Positions 7,037 to 14,209 of a DNA stretch of 18,400 bases are shown one piece after another. Position 1 is the stretch's first letter. Each line of letters opens with the position of its first letter. The notes under the pieces were generated by a model. The model was not told the origin of the DNA. It made no database searches and saw only the letters and a program-made list of their open reading frames with translations. Made by a program: the position numbers and the translations under genes. Origin of the DNA: an uncultured Terriglobus sp. Lineage in GTDB: Bacteria; Acidobacteriota; Terriglobia; Terriglobales; Acidobacteriaceae. The stretch lies in NCBI GenBank assembly GCA_937859825.1, contig CALMAP010000195.1, positions 18,184-36,583 of the forward strand. The letters are read 5' to 3'.

Positions 7037-8274
7037 GCCGTCGCTCTCCACGCGGGCGGCACACGAAGTCCCGAAGCGTCCGCTTCCGGTTCCCACCCGC
7101 CCGCTTCCGCCGCCAACGGCAGGTGACTCGGGAGCTCCGTACCGGCGGGCGGTGCGCGTTCGAACTTGAGTGTGCCGCCCAGCTTCTTCACGCGCTCGCG
7201 CATGCCACGCAGGCCGTTGCCCTCGGAGCGTGAGGTCCCCACACCATCGTCGGTAATGCGCATTACGATGATGCCTGCCCTGCGTTCAACTTCAAGGTTG
7301 GCGGTGCGTGCCTCCGCATGGCGCACAATGTTGGTCACTGCCTCACGCAGAGCGAGACAAAGCACGTTGGCCTGCACAGGCGTCAACTCCAGCGTGGCGA
7401 TGCTGGTGGTCAACTGCACCTCTGCCGCGGCAAGGGTGCGGCGCGCGCGCTGCACCTCCGTGGCGATGCCATCACTGCGGTAGCCGGTCACGGCTTCGCG
7501 AACCTCGGCCAGAGCCTGGCGCGCGGTCTGCTCCACCTCCTGCATTTCGCGTGCGGCGCGTGCCGGGTCGACGGGCAGAATCCGGTTGGCCAGCTCGCTC
7601 TTGATCGCAATTACGGTCAGCGTATGGCCAAGCACGTCGTGCAGGTCGCGTGCGCTGCGTTCTCGCTCGGCCACAAGGGCACGGTGTTCGATTTCGGTAT
7701 TGGCGCGGTTCAGCAGCCATGCCGCCCGCTGCTGACGGGAGTAAGCGAAATTGCTGAGACCCACGACCAGCCCGAAGAACACACCCATTGCGCCGGCCCA
7801 CCACTGCAGGTGAAACAGCCACGTCTCCAGGCAGATGCCCACCGTCTGCGCGGCAAGCACAGTAAGGTACACCCGCATGCTGCGCGTCATGAACGCGAGC
7901 ATGACCATGGGATACACGAACAGTCCCGACGCGCTTTGGTTGAAAGGAAAGTAGGTGAAGCCCAGCGCGAACATCTGCGCAAGCAGCATCTGCTGGATGC
8001 GGCCCTCGGTGTTGGGGATCGCGAAGTAAAGCCCGAGAAAGATGCTGTACACCACGCCGAACCAGACCCACTTCTCCGCGCTGTGCTCGAAGATGGGCTG
8101 AATGAGGAAGAACCCCGAATACAGCAGAGACACATACCGCATTACCCGGGCGCTGCCGGAAGATTGCCGCCAGTACTCCGTGGCGCTTGCCTCAAACGAG
8201 GTGCGCTCATTTGCGCGGGAAGGTTCGCGAATCGGCTCGCAACTGAACATAGCGACATTGTGCACCCGCGGCAT
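7033..8274 (-). CDS. membrane sensor histidine kinase (HisKA_3 type, DesK-like)
   Basis: A 413-residue kinase. Residues about 47-176 form five or six hydrophobic segments, the likely membrane sensor. The dimerisation/phosphoacceptor helix carries ERERSARDLHDVLGHTLTVI (203-222) with His212 as the phosphorylated residue. The ATPase domain shows the N box REAVTNIVRH (310-319), the G1 box DDGVG (342-346) and the G2 box GNGLRGMRER (352-361). The last 35 residues are a Pro/Ala-rich tail beyond the usual end. It should autophosphorylate and pass phosphate to the response regulator gene, which it overlaps by four bases. A short inverted repeat (TCCTGCA-N5-TGCAGGA, 8287-8305) lies in its leader. The start at 8274 lacks a strong Shine-Dalgarno at normal distance; Met9 (8250) is the alternative. 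Absence of an extracytoplasmic domain suggests the signal is sensed within the membrane. Confidence 0.9.
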   Translation of the reverse strand: MPRVHNVAMFSCEPIREPSRANERTSFEASATEYWRQSSGSARVMRYVSLLYSGFFLIQPIFEHSAEKWVWFGVVYSIFLGLYFAIPNTEGRIQQMLLAQMFALGFTYFPFNQSASGLFVYPMVMLAFMTRSMRVYLTVLAAQTVGICLETWLFHLQWWAGAMGVFFGLVVGLSNFAYSRQQRAAWLLNRANTEIEHRALVAERERSARDLHDVLGHTLTVIAIKSELANRILPVDPARAAREMQEVEQTARQALAEVREAVTGYRSDGIATEVQRARRTLAAAEVQLTTSIATLELTPVQANVLCLALREAVTNIVRHAEARTANLEVERRAGIIVMRITDDGVGTSRSEGNGLRGMRERVKKLGGTLKFERAPPAGTELPSHLPLAAEAGGWEPEADASGLRVPPAWRATA

Positions 8275-8286
8275 CCTGGCTGTGAG

Positions 8287-8305
8287 TCCTGCACGTCATG
8301 CAGGA
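8287..8305 (-). promoter_or_regulatory. small hairpin in the kinase leader
   Basis: Inverted repeat TCCTGCA-CGTCA-TGCAGGA, 7-bp arms, ending 13 bases before the kinase start codon. It could be a protein site or a leader hairpin limiting translation; its role is not known. Confidence 0.35.
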
Positions 8306-8309
8306 ATTG

Positions 8310-8321
8310 TGACATCTGTCA
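8310..8321. promoter_or_regulatory. TGACA-N2-TGTCA inverted repeat, kinase-proximal
   Basis: TGACATCTGTCA, five-base arms with a two-base centre, about 36 bases upstream of the kinase start. It matches the site at 8546-8557 in arm sequence and spacing. NarL-family regulators often bind such closely spaced tail-to-tail half-sites, so it is a candidate autoregulatory operator. Confidence 0.45.
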
Positions 8322-8366
8322 TGCGGCCGTGCTCTATCTGGGCTTGCATCGAGTTACCGCAGCCCA

Positions 8367-8400
8367 GATCAATCGTGGGCCTTCAGGCCCACGATTGATC
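8367..8400. repeat. perfect 15-bp hairpin with TTCA loop
   Basis: GATCAATCGTGGGCC (8367-8381) pairs exactly with 8386-8400 across a TTCA loop. It lies between divergent genes, where a terminator is not expected. Its core GGCCTTCAGGCC is the reverse complement of the core of the hairpin at 8470-8489, pointing to a REP-like family. Confidence 0.6.
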
Positions 8401-8402
8401 GT

Positions 8403-8429
8403 CTCCTGCTTTGCCCTTTAGGGCAGGAG
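8403..8429. repeat. second hairpin in the divergent region
   Basis: CTCCTGC (8403-8409) pairs with GCAGGAG (8423-8429). An alternative inner hairpin TGCCC-TTTA-GGGCA (8412-8425) competes with it. It directly follows the 15-bp hairpin and is probably part of the same repeat cluster. Confidence 0.45.
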
Positions 8430-8469
8430 CCGGTATCCCGGGCTGAGCCCTTTGCGTCAGGTTGCGATT

Positions 8470-8489
8470 CAGGGGCCTGAAGGCCCCTG
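8470..8489. repeat. hairpin with TGAA loop, REP-like
   Basis: CAGGGGCC (8470-8477) and GGCCCCTG (8482-8489) around TGAA. The core GGCCTGAAGGCC is the inverse of that in 8367-8400, and the '(G)GGGC-C-TGAAG-GCCC' style recurs at 11484-11540 and 13224-13239. Confidence 0.55.
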
Positions 8490-8545
8490 CTCCCTCTCAT
8501 AGATAGCCCACCCTGACATCTCGAAACGGCTCTGATACGCCGGGA

Positions 8546-8557
8546 TGACACATGTCA
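8546..8557. promoter_or_regulatory. TGACA-N2-TGTCA inverted repeat, receptor-proximal
   Basis: TGACACATGTCA, extendable to six-base arms (ATGACA-CA-TGTCAT), 93 bases upstream of the receptor start codon. An outer imperfect pair CGCCG/CGGCG (8538-8564) frames it. A lone half-site TGACATCT lies at 8514-8521. This is the best candidate for a shared operator linking the two-component system to the receptor gene. Confidence 0.45.
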
Positions 8558-8650
8558 TACGGCGGCACTGACGCACCGCACTAAGAATCAGGTTGGAACG
8601 GCGCGATGCTTGATCTTGTATTGCTGCTGTTGCGCAGCCAGGAGATTGTC

Positions 8651-11350
8651 ATGAGAAACACGAGCTACGTGCGAAATGTGACAAGCCGACTCGCCGGGGG
8701 AATGATCCTCGCGGCGCTTGCCGGTCAAGTTCAAGCCCAGGATTGCACCCGTTCCACGGTACAAGTGCTGGATGCGACCGGCGCGGCCGTAGTCGGCGCA
8801 GCCGTCAGCCTGGACGGCCGAAATGCGGGCAGCAGTGACGCGCGCGGCCGGTTTGAGACCGGCTGCCTTGCGAGTGGGTCGCACCGCCTGAACGTGGCGG
8901 CCGAGGGATTTGAGCCCATGGCCATCCGGGTCGAAGCAGGACGCGCAGCAACGCTGAAGCTCAAGCCGCTCACCGTCGAGACCTCTGTCGATGCGGTCGA
9001 GGACGCACCCGTAAGCACCGAGAGCGTGGCTGGCACCAAGACGCTCACCGGCGACGAGGTCAAGCAGCTTGCCGACGACCCGGACGAGTTCGCGCGCCAG
9101 TTGCAGGTGCTTGCCGCCGCAGCCGGCGGAGCGCCCGGACAGGCCATCATCGCGGTGGACGGCTTTCAGAACAGTGGCCGCATTCCACCCAAGAGCGCCA
9201 TCGCCTTTATCCGCGTGAACCCCGATCTTTTCTCGGCGGAGTACGAGCGGCCGCCGTACCAGGGCGGTCGCGTGGAGATCTACACCAAGCCCGGTCTCGC
9301 CAAGCTGCACGGCGCGCTGTTTACCACGCAGAGCGGCCAGTTCCTGAACGCAAAAGACCCCTTCGCGCCCAGCCGTGCCGCCATCGGCAAACAGCGCTAC
9401 GGCTTTGAACTGGGCGGCCCAATCAGGAGGGCGAAGAGCGACTTCTTTCTCGCGCTGGAACACCGGCAGATCGACCAGTTCGCCGTGGTCAACGCGGTCA
9501 CGCTCGATGCCGGTGGCAACGCGGTGCAGACACTGGCCAACGTGGCCACGCCGCAGTCCCTGTGGGAGGGCAGCGCGCGCATCGGCGCGATGCTCAGCCC
9601 GAAGAACAACTTTACCGGCACCTACACCGCAACGGTCAACGGCCTGCAGAACGTGGGAGCGGGCGGCACCACGCTGCAGGAAGCGAGCTACAACTCGCAG
9701 CAGAGCGAGCACGCCATTCGCCTCACCAACCTGCAAACGGTCAGCACCGGCCTGCTGCACGAAAGCCGCGTGGGCCTTACCTTCCGCCTGCGCGACGATA
9801 CGCCGCAGACCTCCGCGCCCAGCCTGCAGGTGGCGGGTGCCTTCACCGGAGGCGGCGCGACAACGCAGGCGCTGCGCAGCCACGAGTTCGATCTCGAGTT
9901 CGACGACGACGTGCTCATCCAGAAGAAGAAGCACAACCTGAAGCTCGGCATCGAGCTGCTGAACGCGCACATCACCGACCGGTTGCCCACCAACTTCAAC
10001 GGCACATACATCTTTGGCGGCGGCAGCGCGCCGGTGCTGAATGCGAACGGGACGGCTTCGCCGCAAAGCACCGTCATCACCGGGCTGGAGCAGTATCGCC
10101 GGGCGCGCCTCGGTCTTCCCGGCGGCACTCCGACACAGTATGCGGTCACTGCCGGCACGCCGGATGTCGATTTGAACCAGTTGCGCGTGGTGCTCTACGG
10201 GCAGGACGTGTGGAAGGTAAACAAGCGGCTGGAGCTGTCACTGGGCATGCGTTATGCATTGCAGAACGCTCCGGTCACCTTCGGCAACATCGCGCCCCGC
10301 CTCGGCGTGGCGTGGTCGCCCGACAAGAAGCAGCGCTGGGTGCTGCACGCGCGCACCGGCCTGTTCTTCACACCCATTGACAGCGCGACGACGCTTGAAG
10401 CGCGAAGACTCAACGGCATCCACCAGACGCAGTTGCAGATCAGCAATCCCGTGTACGGCACACCCCTGACGACCGGGTCCGCGCGCGTAAGCACCCTGCG
10501 TGCGCCGCTGCCCGGCCTGATGCAGACGCCGTCGATCCAGACCCACTTCGGCGTGGAGCACGAGTTCCCCAAGCACTGGCATGCGCAGGTGAACCTGTAT
10601 CTCGCCCGTGCATGGAACGACCTGCGCTCACGCAACATCAACACGCCGCTCAACGGCCAGCCGAACGGGCCGCGTCCGCTGGCGCCGGATGTGAACCTCT
10701 ACCAGTTCCAGCAGACGGGCAATCTTGGCGGCAACGTGGTCTTCGCCGGCATTGACCAGCACAGCCTGAAGCGCCTGCAGATCTTTGCCGGCTACATCCG
10801 CATGGACCTGCGCAGCAACGCGGACCGCGACACGCTGTTTCCGCAGAGCAGCGTGACCGACCAGGGCGAGTATGTGCGGCCGTCGTGGCTGGCGACGCAC
10901 CACGCCATCGCCTTCACCAACTACGTCTTTCCGCTCGGCATTATGCTCTCAAACCAGTTCGACGCAGCAAGCGGCATGCCTTACAACGTGACCGATGGCT
11001 TCGACGCAAACGGCGACGGAGTCTTCAACGACCGTCCGCATTACTCGACGGACAGCAACGCAATTGCAACGCAGTTCGGCACGCTCAGCACAACCGGCGC
11101 GGGTGCTTCGATCAGCCGCAACGCGGGCACCCTGCCGTGGAACATCCACCTGGACGCGAACCTAAGCCGCAGCTTCAAGGTCAAGAAAAGTGAGAACCAG
11201 GCCGTCGCGGTAAACCTGCGGTCCACCAACCTGCTGAACCACCTGAACGGGACGGCGGTCGGCGGCGTGCTCGGCTCGCCACTGTTCGGCCGCACCTATG
11301 CCGCAGACCCCGGACGGCGGATCGAGGTGGGACTTCGTTACAGCTTTTGA
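8651..11350 (+). CDS. TonB-dependent receptor with carboxypeptidase-regulatory-like domain
   Basis: An 899-residue outer-membrane protein. Residues 1-29 are a signal peptide ending VQA before QDC. About 34-105 form a transthyretin-like carboxypeptidase regulatory domain (STVQVLDATG through VEAGRAATLKLKP). A plug-like domain follows (about 115-215, with VDGFQNSGRIPPKSAIAFIR and GGRVEIYTKPG). The rest is a long beta-barrel rich in alternating strands that ends in an aromatic residue (GLRYSF), as outer-membrane insertion requires. A Ca-binding-like DANGDGVFND loop (about 785-794) is typical of Oar-like receptors. It should import a large substrate using TonB energy; the substrate is not predictable. 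The start is set by AGGAG six bases before the ATG at 8651; the frame is open 15 codons further but gives no signal peptide. It is divergent from the two-component operon and is followed by repeats, then a secreted protein gene. Confidence 0.9.
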   Translation: MRNTSYVRNVTSRLAGGMILAALAGQVQAQDCTRSTVQVLDATGAAVVGAAVSLDGRNAGSSDARGRFETGCLASGSHRLNVAAEGFEPMAIRVEAGRAATLKLKPLTVETSVDAVEDAPVSTESVAGTKTLTGDEVKQLADDPDEFARQLQVLAAAAGGAPGQAIIAVDGFQNSGRIPPKSAIAFIRVNPDLFSAEYERPPYQGGRVEIYTKPGLAKLHGALFTTQSGQFLNAKDPFAPSRAAIGKQRYGFELGGPIRRAKSDFFLALEHRQIDQFAVVNAVTLDAGGNAVQTLANVATPQSLWEGSARIGAMLSPKNNFTGTYTATVNGLQNVGAGGTTLQEASYNSQQSEHAIRLTNLQTVSTGLLHESRVGLTFRLRDDTPQTSAPSLQVAGAFTGGGATTQALRSHEFDLEFDDDVLIQKKKHNLKLGIELLNAHITDRLPTNFNGTYIFGGGSAPVLNANGTASPQSTVITGLEQYRRARLGLPGGTPTQYAVTAGTPDVDLNQLRVVLYGQDVWKVNKRLELSLGMRYALQNAPVTFGNIAPRLGVAWSPDKKQRWVLHARTGLFFTPIDSATTLEARRLNGIHQTQLQISNPVYGTPLTTGSARVSTLRAPLPGLMQTPSIQTHFGVEHEFPKHWHAQVNLYLARAWNDLRSRNINTPLNGQPNGPRPLAPDVNLYQFQQTGNLGGNVVFAGIDQHSLKRLQIFAGYIRMDLRSNADRDTLFPQSSVTDQGEYVRPSWLATHHAIAFTNYVFPLGIMLSNQFDAASGMPYNVTDGFDANGDGVFNDRPHYSTDSNAIATQFGTLSTTGAGASISRNAGTLPWNIHLDANLSRSFKVKKSENQAVAVNLRSTNLLNHLNGTAVGGVLGSPLFGRTYAADPGRRIEVGLRYSF

Positions 11351-11417
11351 ACGCTCCCCTCTTGGGCTTTGTTGTTGTCGGCACGTGGTCGTCCGTGGTT
11401 TGGCCTGTAATTTTTGT

Positions 11418-11450
11418 GTTTGTCATCCCGTAGCGCAGCGAAGGGATCTG
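11418..11450. repeat. dispersed repeat, GTTTGTCATC...GGGATCTG type
   Basis: GTTTGTCATCCCGTAGCGCA followed by GCGAAGGGATCTG, the same layout as 6308-6342 (shared GTTTGTCATC, TAGCG and GGGATCTG). The second half seen in the other copy is missing here. It is probably a partial member of an interspersed family. Confidence 0.5.
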
Positions 11451-11483
11451 CTTTCCTTTCAAAGCCACGGCGCAAATATTGAC

Positions 11484-11540
11484 CTCAGGGGCTGAAGCCC
11501 GCCCTCAATTTAGCTCCTATGGCACGGCTGAAGCCGTGCC
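11484..11540. repeat. pair of CTGAAG-centred palindromes
   Basis: Two palindromes in a row: GGGCT-GA-AGCCC (11489-11500) and the longer GGCACGGCT-GA-AGCCGTGCC (11521-11540, nine-base arms). The 16 bases CTCAGGGGCTGAAGCC (11484-11499) recur exactly at 13224-13239. This is a REP-like intergenic element between the receptor and the secreted protein gene, possibly a stabilising or terminating hairpin. Confidence 0.6.
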
Positions 11541-11587
11541 CTTCCGAAAGCCACCATCCGAACCGCATGCCCCTCAGGAGGAACACC

Positions 11588-12715
11588 ATGAACCGCATCG
11601 CCCGTTTCACCGCTCTCGCCACGCTCACACTCGCGCCGCTCTCACTCGCAGCACAGACCGCAGTACCCGTCCTTCCACCCACGTTCGGCATGGTCCTCAG
11701 CTACCAGTACTGGCCCACGCAGTACGTGCAGTTCGTGACCGGCAGTGAACTGCCCTACAGCATGTTCGAGTTCGATGTGGACGCCACGGGCAAGCAGCCG
11801 CTGTATCACGTGGTGCTCACCGACAAGGACGGCGCGCGCACGCACTACAGCAACGCCGACGGCATGATTGCCGCCTACAAAGCGACCGGCGAGGCCTCAT
11901 GGAAAGCTGAGTTCGCCGTAGACCTCGACGAGACGGAGAAGGTCGGTGCCGCGTCTACCGTGCGCTTCACCGCGCACGATGGAAAGCCGGTTGAGTTCCG
12001 CTTCGTGCAGGGCTCGGACATCAGCGAGCAGGGCAGCGGCCTGACTGACTTAAGCAAGGCGCCCATTCCGATCTTTGCCTATCGCGAACAAGGAGCAGTG
12101 GCGGGCGAGGGCACCGTGCTGAAGATCGGCGAGGCCGTAAGCACCGCCGAGGTATGGACGGAGATCAGCAGGCCGCCTTACTTCGTGGGGTACCGTGGCG
12201 CGATCACGCGCAGCGCGCACCTGCTGGTAATGCCGAAAGCGACAGAGTCCTGGAAGGTGACGAAGTCCGCAACCGCACTGACCGTGGGCAGCACCTGGGA
12301 ACTGGACAATGAGCGTGGCGACCACCGCACGCTGCGCATTGAGAAGGTCGAAGGCGCAAAGTTCACCATCGCCGGCAATGACAAGTTCCACCCTGGCATC
12401 CGCACCACGCTTGAAGCGACGCGCACGAGCGATGGATGGTCGGTGGAGCGCGTTCGCCTGCAACCGGTAAAAGACGGCGAGAAACACTTCACCGTGCTCA
12501 CCTTCACGCCAGCGGCAGGGACCGCTCCCACAAGCACGATGGAACTGGCTATAGGCAAGAAGCAGAAGGTCGCCACGGCAACAGTGGCTGTGACCGGGGA
12601 CGCGGCGAAGCGTACCGAAGCGATCAAGGGGGGTACGCCGGCTTGGGCAGCGGGCAAGGAGATCACGGAAGAGACGGCCATCACTGCCGACTCTGTAACA
12701 ATTACGGCCAAGTAG
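11588..12715 (+). CDS. secreted protein of unknown function (375 aa)
   Basis: I do not recognise this family. Residues 1-21 form a signal peptide (basic MNR, hydrophobic ALATLTLAPL, cleavage near LAA before QT), so the mature protein of about 354 residues is exported. There is no lipobox and no further membrane segment. The mature chain opens with a hydrophobic aromatic stretch (FGMVLSYQYWPTQYVQF) and then looks all-beta, with alternating strands and many charged turns; there are no cysteines. Two halves (about 45-190 and 200-375) might be separate beta domains. The start is fixed by AGGAGG six bases before the ATG; the frame extends 23 codons upstream through the palindrome repeat, which is not coding. 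It lies 237 bases after the TonB receptor on the same strand. A surface or periplasmic partner of the receptor is possible but only inferred from position. Confidence 0.75.
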   Translation: MNRIARFTALATLTLAPLSLAAQTAVPVLPPTFGMVLSYQYWPTQYVQFVTGSELPYSMFEFDVDATGKQPLYHVVLTDKDGARTHYSNADGMIAAYKATGEASWKAEFAVDLDETEKVGAASTVRFTAHDGKPVEFRFVQGSDISEQGSGLTDLSKAPIPIFAYREQGAVAGEGTVLKIGEAVSTAEVWTEISRPPYFVGYRGAITRSAHLLVMPKATESWKVTKSATALTVGSTWELDNERGDHRTLRIEKVEGAKFTIAGNDKFHPGIRTTLEATRTSDGWSVERVRLQPVKDGEKHFTVLTFTPAAGTAPTSTMELAIGKKQKVATATVAVTGDAAKRTEAIKGGTPAWAAGKEITEETAITADSVTITAK

Positions 12716-12811
12716 GTGGTGAACGTGCCTGTGGAATCCCGCCTTGGCTTCGCGAAGATGGGGTACCCTCTCCTGTGCCGGTATGACCAAGCGTCACAGA
12801 AACGTGGGTGC

Positions 12812-12845
12812 CCCACCTTGACTGCGCTTTCGCGGTCAAGGTGGG
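12812..12845. repeat. long intergenic hairpin after the secreted protein gene
   Basis: CCCACCTTGAC (12812-12822) pairs exactly with GTCAAGGTGGG (12835-12845); the inner bases TGCG-CTTT-CGCG can extend the stem. It lies 97 bases past the stop of the secreted protein gene and 86 before the next start. It could terminate transcription, though no T-tract follows. I believe similar GGGTGCCCCACC-type hairpins are dispersed in Acidobacteriaceae genomes. Confidence 0.5.
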
Positions 12846-12930
12846 CTCCCCTTCCGCTCCGCGCCTTCCAGAGAAGCGGCAACTTGCCGCATCCGCTCCC
12901 GCTGCATATCCTCAAGGTCTGAGGATGCCC

Positions 12931-13131
12931 ATGGAAACGCCCACCACCGCACGGCGCACGGAAGACATCGCGCTCGACCTGCTGAAGTTCATTGCCAGCA
13001 CCACCAACGTAGTCAAAGGTGGCAGCGGCAGCACTGCGGGCTTTGCTCCGTCGTCGTCCACAAAGGCCGATGATCAGGTCGGCCAGTTGCTTGAGCTGTA
13101 CGGCCGCTGCCGCAAGGCCGTGGAAGGTTAG
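12931..13131 (+). CDS. small conserved-looking hypothetical protein (66 aa)
   Basis: A short soluble protein with no signal peptide or membrane segment. An amphipathic helix (TEDIALDLLKFIAST, about 9-23) and a second one (DDQVGQLLELYGRCRKAVEG, about 47-66) flank a Ser/Gly/Thr-rich linker. The helix-linker-helix layout suggests a small dimeric or partner-binding protein. From memory, similar 'TEDIAL-LLKFIAST...ADDQV-LL-LY-RC' proteins occur in Acidobacteria without a function; this should be treated as recollection. Two in-frame ATGs exist (12925 and 12931). GAGG lies six bases before the second, so it is preferred. A GTG further upstream (12808) would translate the hairpin and is rejected. 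Hairpins precede and follow the gene, so it is probably its own transcript. Confidence 0.6.
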   Translation: METPTTARRTEDIALDLLKFIASTTNVVKGGSGSTAGFAPSSSTKADDQVGQLLELYGRCRKAVEG

Positions 13132-13154
13132 TGCTCTGCTGTATGTAACGCGCA

Positions 13155-13200
13155 GCGGCTCTAGCCGCCGGGATGGCACAATCTCACCGGCTAGAGCCGC
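13155..13200. repeat. 13-bp inverted repeat with 20-nt loop
   Basis: GCGGCTCTAGCCG (13155-13167) and its exact complement at 13188-13200. It begins 24 bases after the 66-aa gene's stop. The loop contains CCGGGATGGCAC, similar to CCGGGATGACAC at 8541-8552, so it may belong to a repeat family as well as act as a 3' end hairpin. Confidence 0.5.
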
Positions 13201-13223
13201 GCGCACTTGGCACTTCGATCTAT

Positions 13224-13239
13224 CTCAGGGGCTGAAGCC
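13224..13239. repeat. copy of the CTCAGGGGCTGAAGCC element
   Basis: Sixteen bases identical to 11484-11499, in the gap before the endonuclease III-like gene. It is a short member of the REP-like family in this window. Confidence 0.55.
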
Positions 13240-13302
13240 GCTTTTATGCCGTCACCAGGCGCTACGGCGCAGGCAGTGTCTGTTGCATAAGACCGAAGAC
13301 GT

Positions 13303-14124
13303 ATGAACGTTCCACGCGAAACGCTAAAGCTCTTCCCTGTCTCTCCAGAACCTGCCTCGCCCCCTTGGAAAAGCGACGGCGAACGTCAGCGTCTCGCGGA
13401 GGTCCACCGCCGCCTTCTTGAAGCCTACGGACAGCCTTCACCGCGTGAGGTGTGGGACCCGCTCACCCAACTCATCTACTCGCTCTGCAGCTCCCGCACC
13501 AAGACGCCTGAGTCGCATGCCGTTCTGCGAGCGCTTCGGGAACGCTACGAAGGCTGGCCTGCTGGTGCCGAGACCTGGAGCGAGGTGCGATGGAAGCGGC
13601 TGCGCGATGCTCCCGTTGCGGAGATCGAGGAGACCATCCAACTCGCTACCTTTGCCGATCGCAAAGCGCCGCAACTGAAGGCGACGCTGGAACAGATCAC
13701 GCAGAAGACCGGTGCGCTTTCGCTTGCATTCCTTGCAAATTACCGCACGGAAAAGATTCGCGCGTGGCTGGAGCAATTTCCCGGCATCGGCTCGCAGGTG
13801 AGCGCAGCCATTGTGAACTTCTCGTCACTGCGCCGGCCCGTGCTTTCGGTGGACGGCCACCACCAGCGCGTCTCCACCCGGCTCGGCTTCGCGCCGGAAC
13901 GCAGCACGGCGCGACAGGTCGAAGAGACGCTGATGCGCATCGTTCCTGCTGGGTGGGGTGCCATTACGCTGGACGAGAACCATCAATTGACCAAGACATT
14001 GGGGCAGCGTGTCTGTACCCCACAGCGGCCTCTGTGCAAGCGATGCCCTCTGCTGCAGTTGTGCCCCGCCGGCAGCAAGCCGACGCATGCTCGCGAGGTC
14101 GCTCAGAATCCTAAATTTCTTTGA
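13303..14124 (+). CDS. endonuclease III-like HhH-GPD protein with Fe-S cluster, catalytic Lys replaced
   Basis: A 273-residue DNA-glycosylase-superfamily protein. The HhH-GPD core spans about 50-235, with LIYSLCSSRTKTPESH (57-72). The helix-hairpin-helix is EQFPGIGSQVSAAIVNF (157-173), and the catalytic aspartate is Asp184 in SVDGHHQRV. The 4Fe-4S loop C-x6-C-x2-C-x5-C is intact (Cys238, 245, 248, 254). In Nth the hairpin reads 'PGVGRKTA' with the lyase lysine; here the position is Gln165. The protein therefore probably lacks beta-lyase activity and may act as a monofunctional glycosylase, as MutY does, or as a DNA-binding homologue. The N-terminal 50 residues extend beyond standard Nth. The start at 13303 has only a weak GAAGA upstream. 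No repair partner is adjacent. It is preceded by repeat-bearing intergenic DNA and followed 85 bases later by a lipoprotein gene. Confidence 0.8.
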   Translation: MNVPRETLKLFPVSPEPASPPWKSDGERQRLAEVHRRLLEAYGQPSPREVWDPLTQLIYSLCSSRTKTPESHAVLRALRERYEGWPAGAETWSEVRWKRLRDAPVAEIEETIQLATFADRKAPQLKATLEQITQKTGALSLAFLANYRTEKIRAWLEQFPGIGSQVSAAIVNFSSLRRPVLSVDGHHQRVSTRLGFAPERSTARQVEETLMRIVPAGWGAITLDENHQLTKTLGQRVCTPQRPLCKRCPLLQLCPAGSKPTHAREVAQNPKFL

Positions 14125-14209
14125 GGCGCGATCGGCTGTGGGGTGTTAGCATCTGCCTCGTCCTAATCAGATCTTCTTACCACACCATTTCGCCTTTAGA
14201 GAATGCTCC

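Noticed and set aside
7318..8421. 367-codon plus-strand frame across the kinase gene
   Set aside because: It runs through the kinase in antisense and into the palindrome cluster; the minus-strand kinase has all catalytic boxes.
8367..8489. Hairpin cluster considered as a CRISPR array or attachment site
   Set aside because: The palindromes differ in arm sequence and spacing, with no regular repeat-spacer pattern, no cas or integrase gene and no tRNA nearby.
8593..8621. Possible sigma-70 promoter (TTGGAA, 17 bases, TTGTAT) before the receptor
   Set aside because: The -10 element matches consensus poorly, so it is not listed as a feature.
8588..10066. 492-codon open frame on the minus strand
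   Set aside because: It lies antisense to the TonB receptor, whose signal peptide, domains and ribosome binding site are clear. No family features in the minus frame.
12178..13206. 342-codon minus-strand frame
   Set aside because: It covers the secreted protein gene, hairpins and the 66-aa gene in antisense; low-complexity Ser/Arg/Val composition without motifs.
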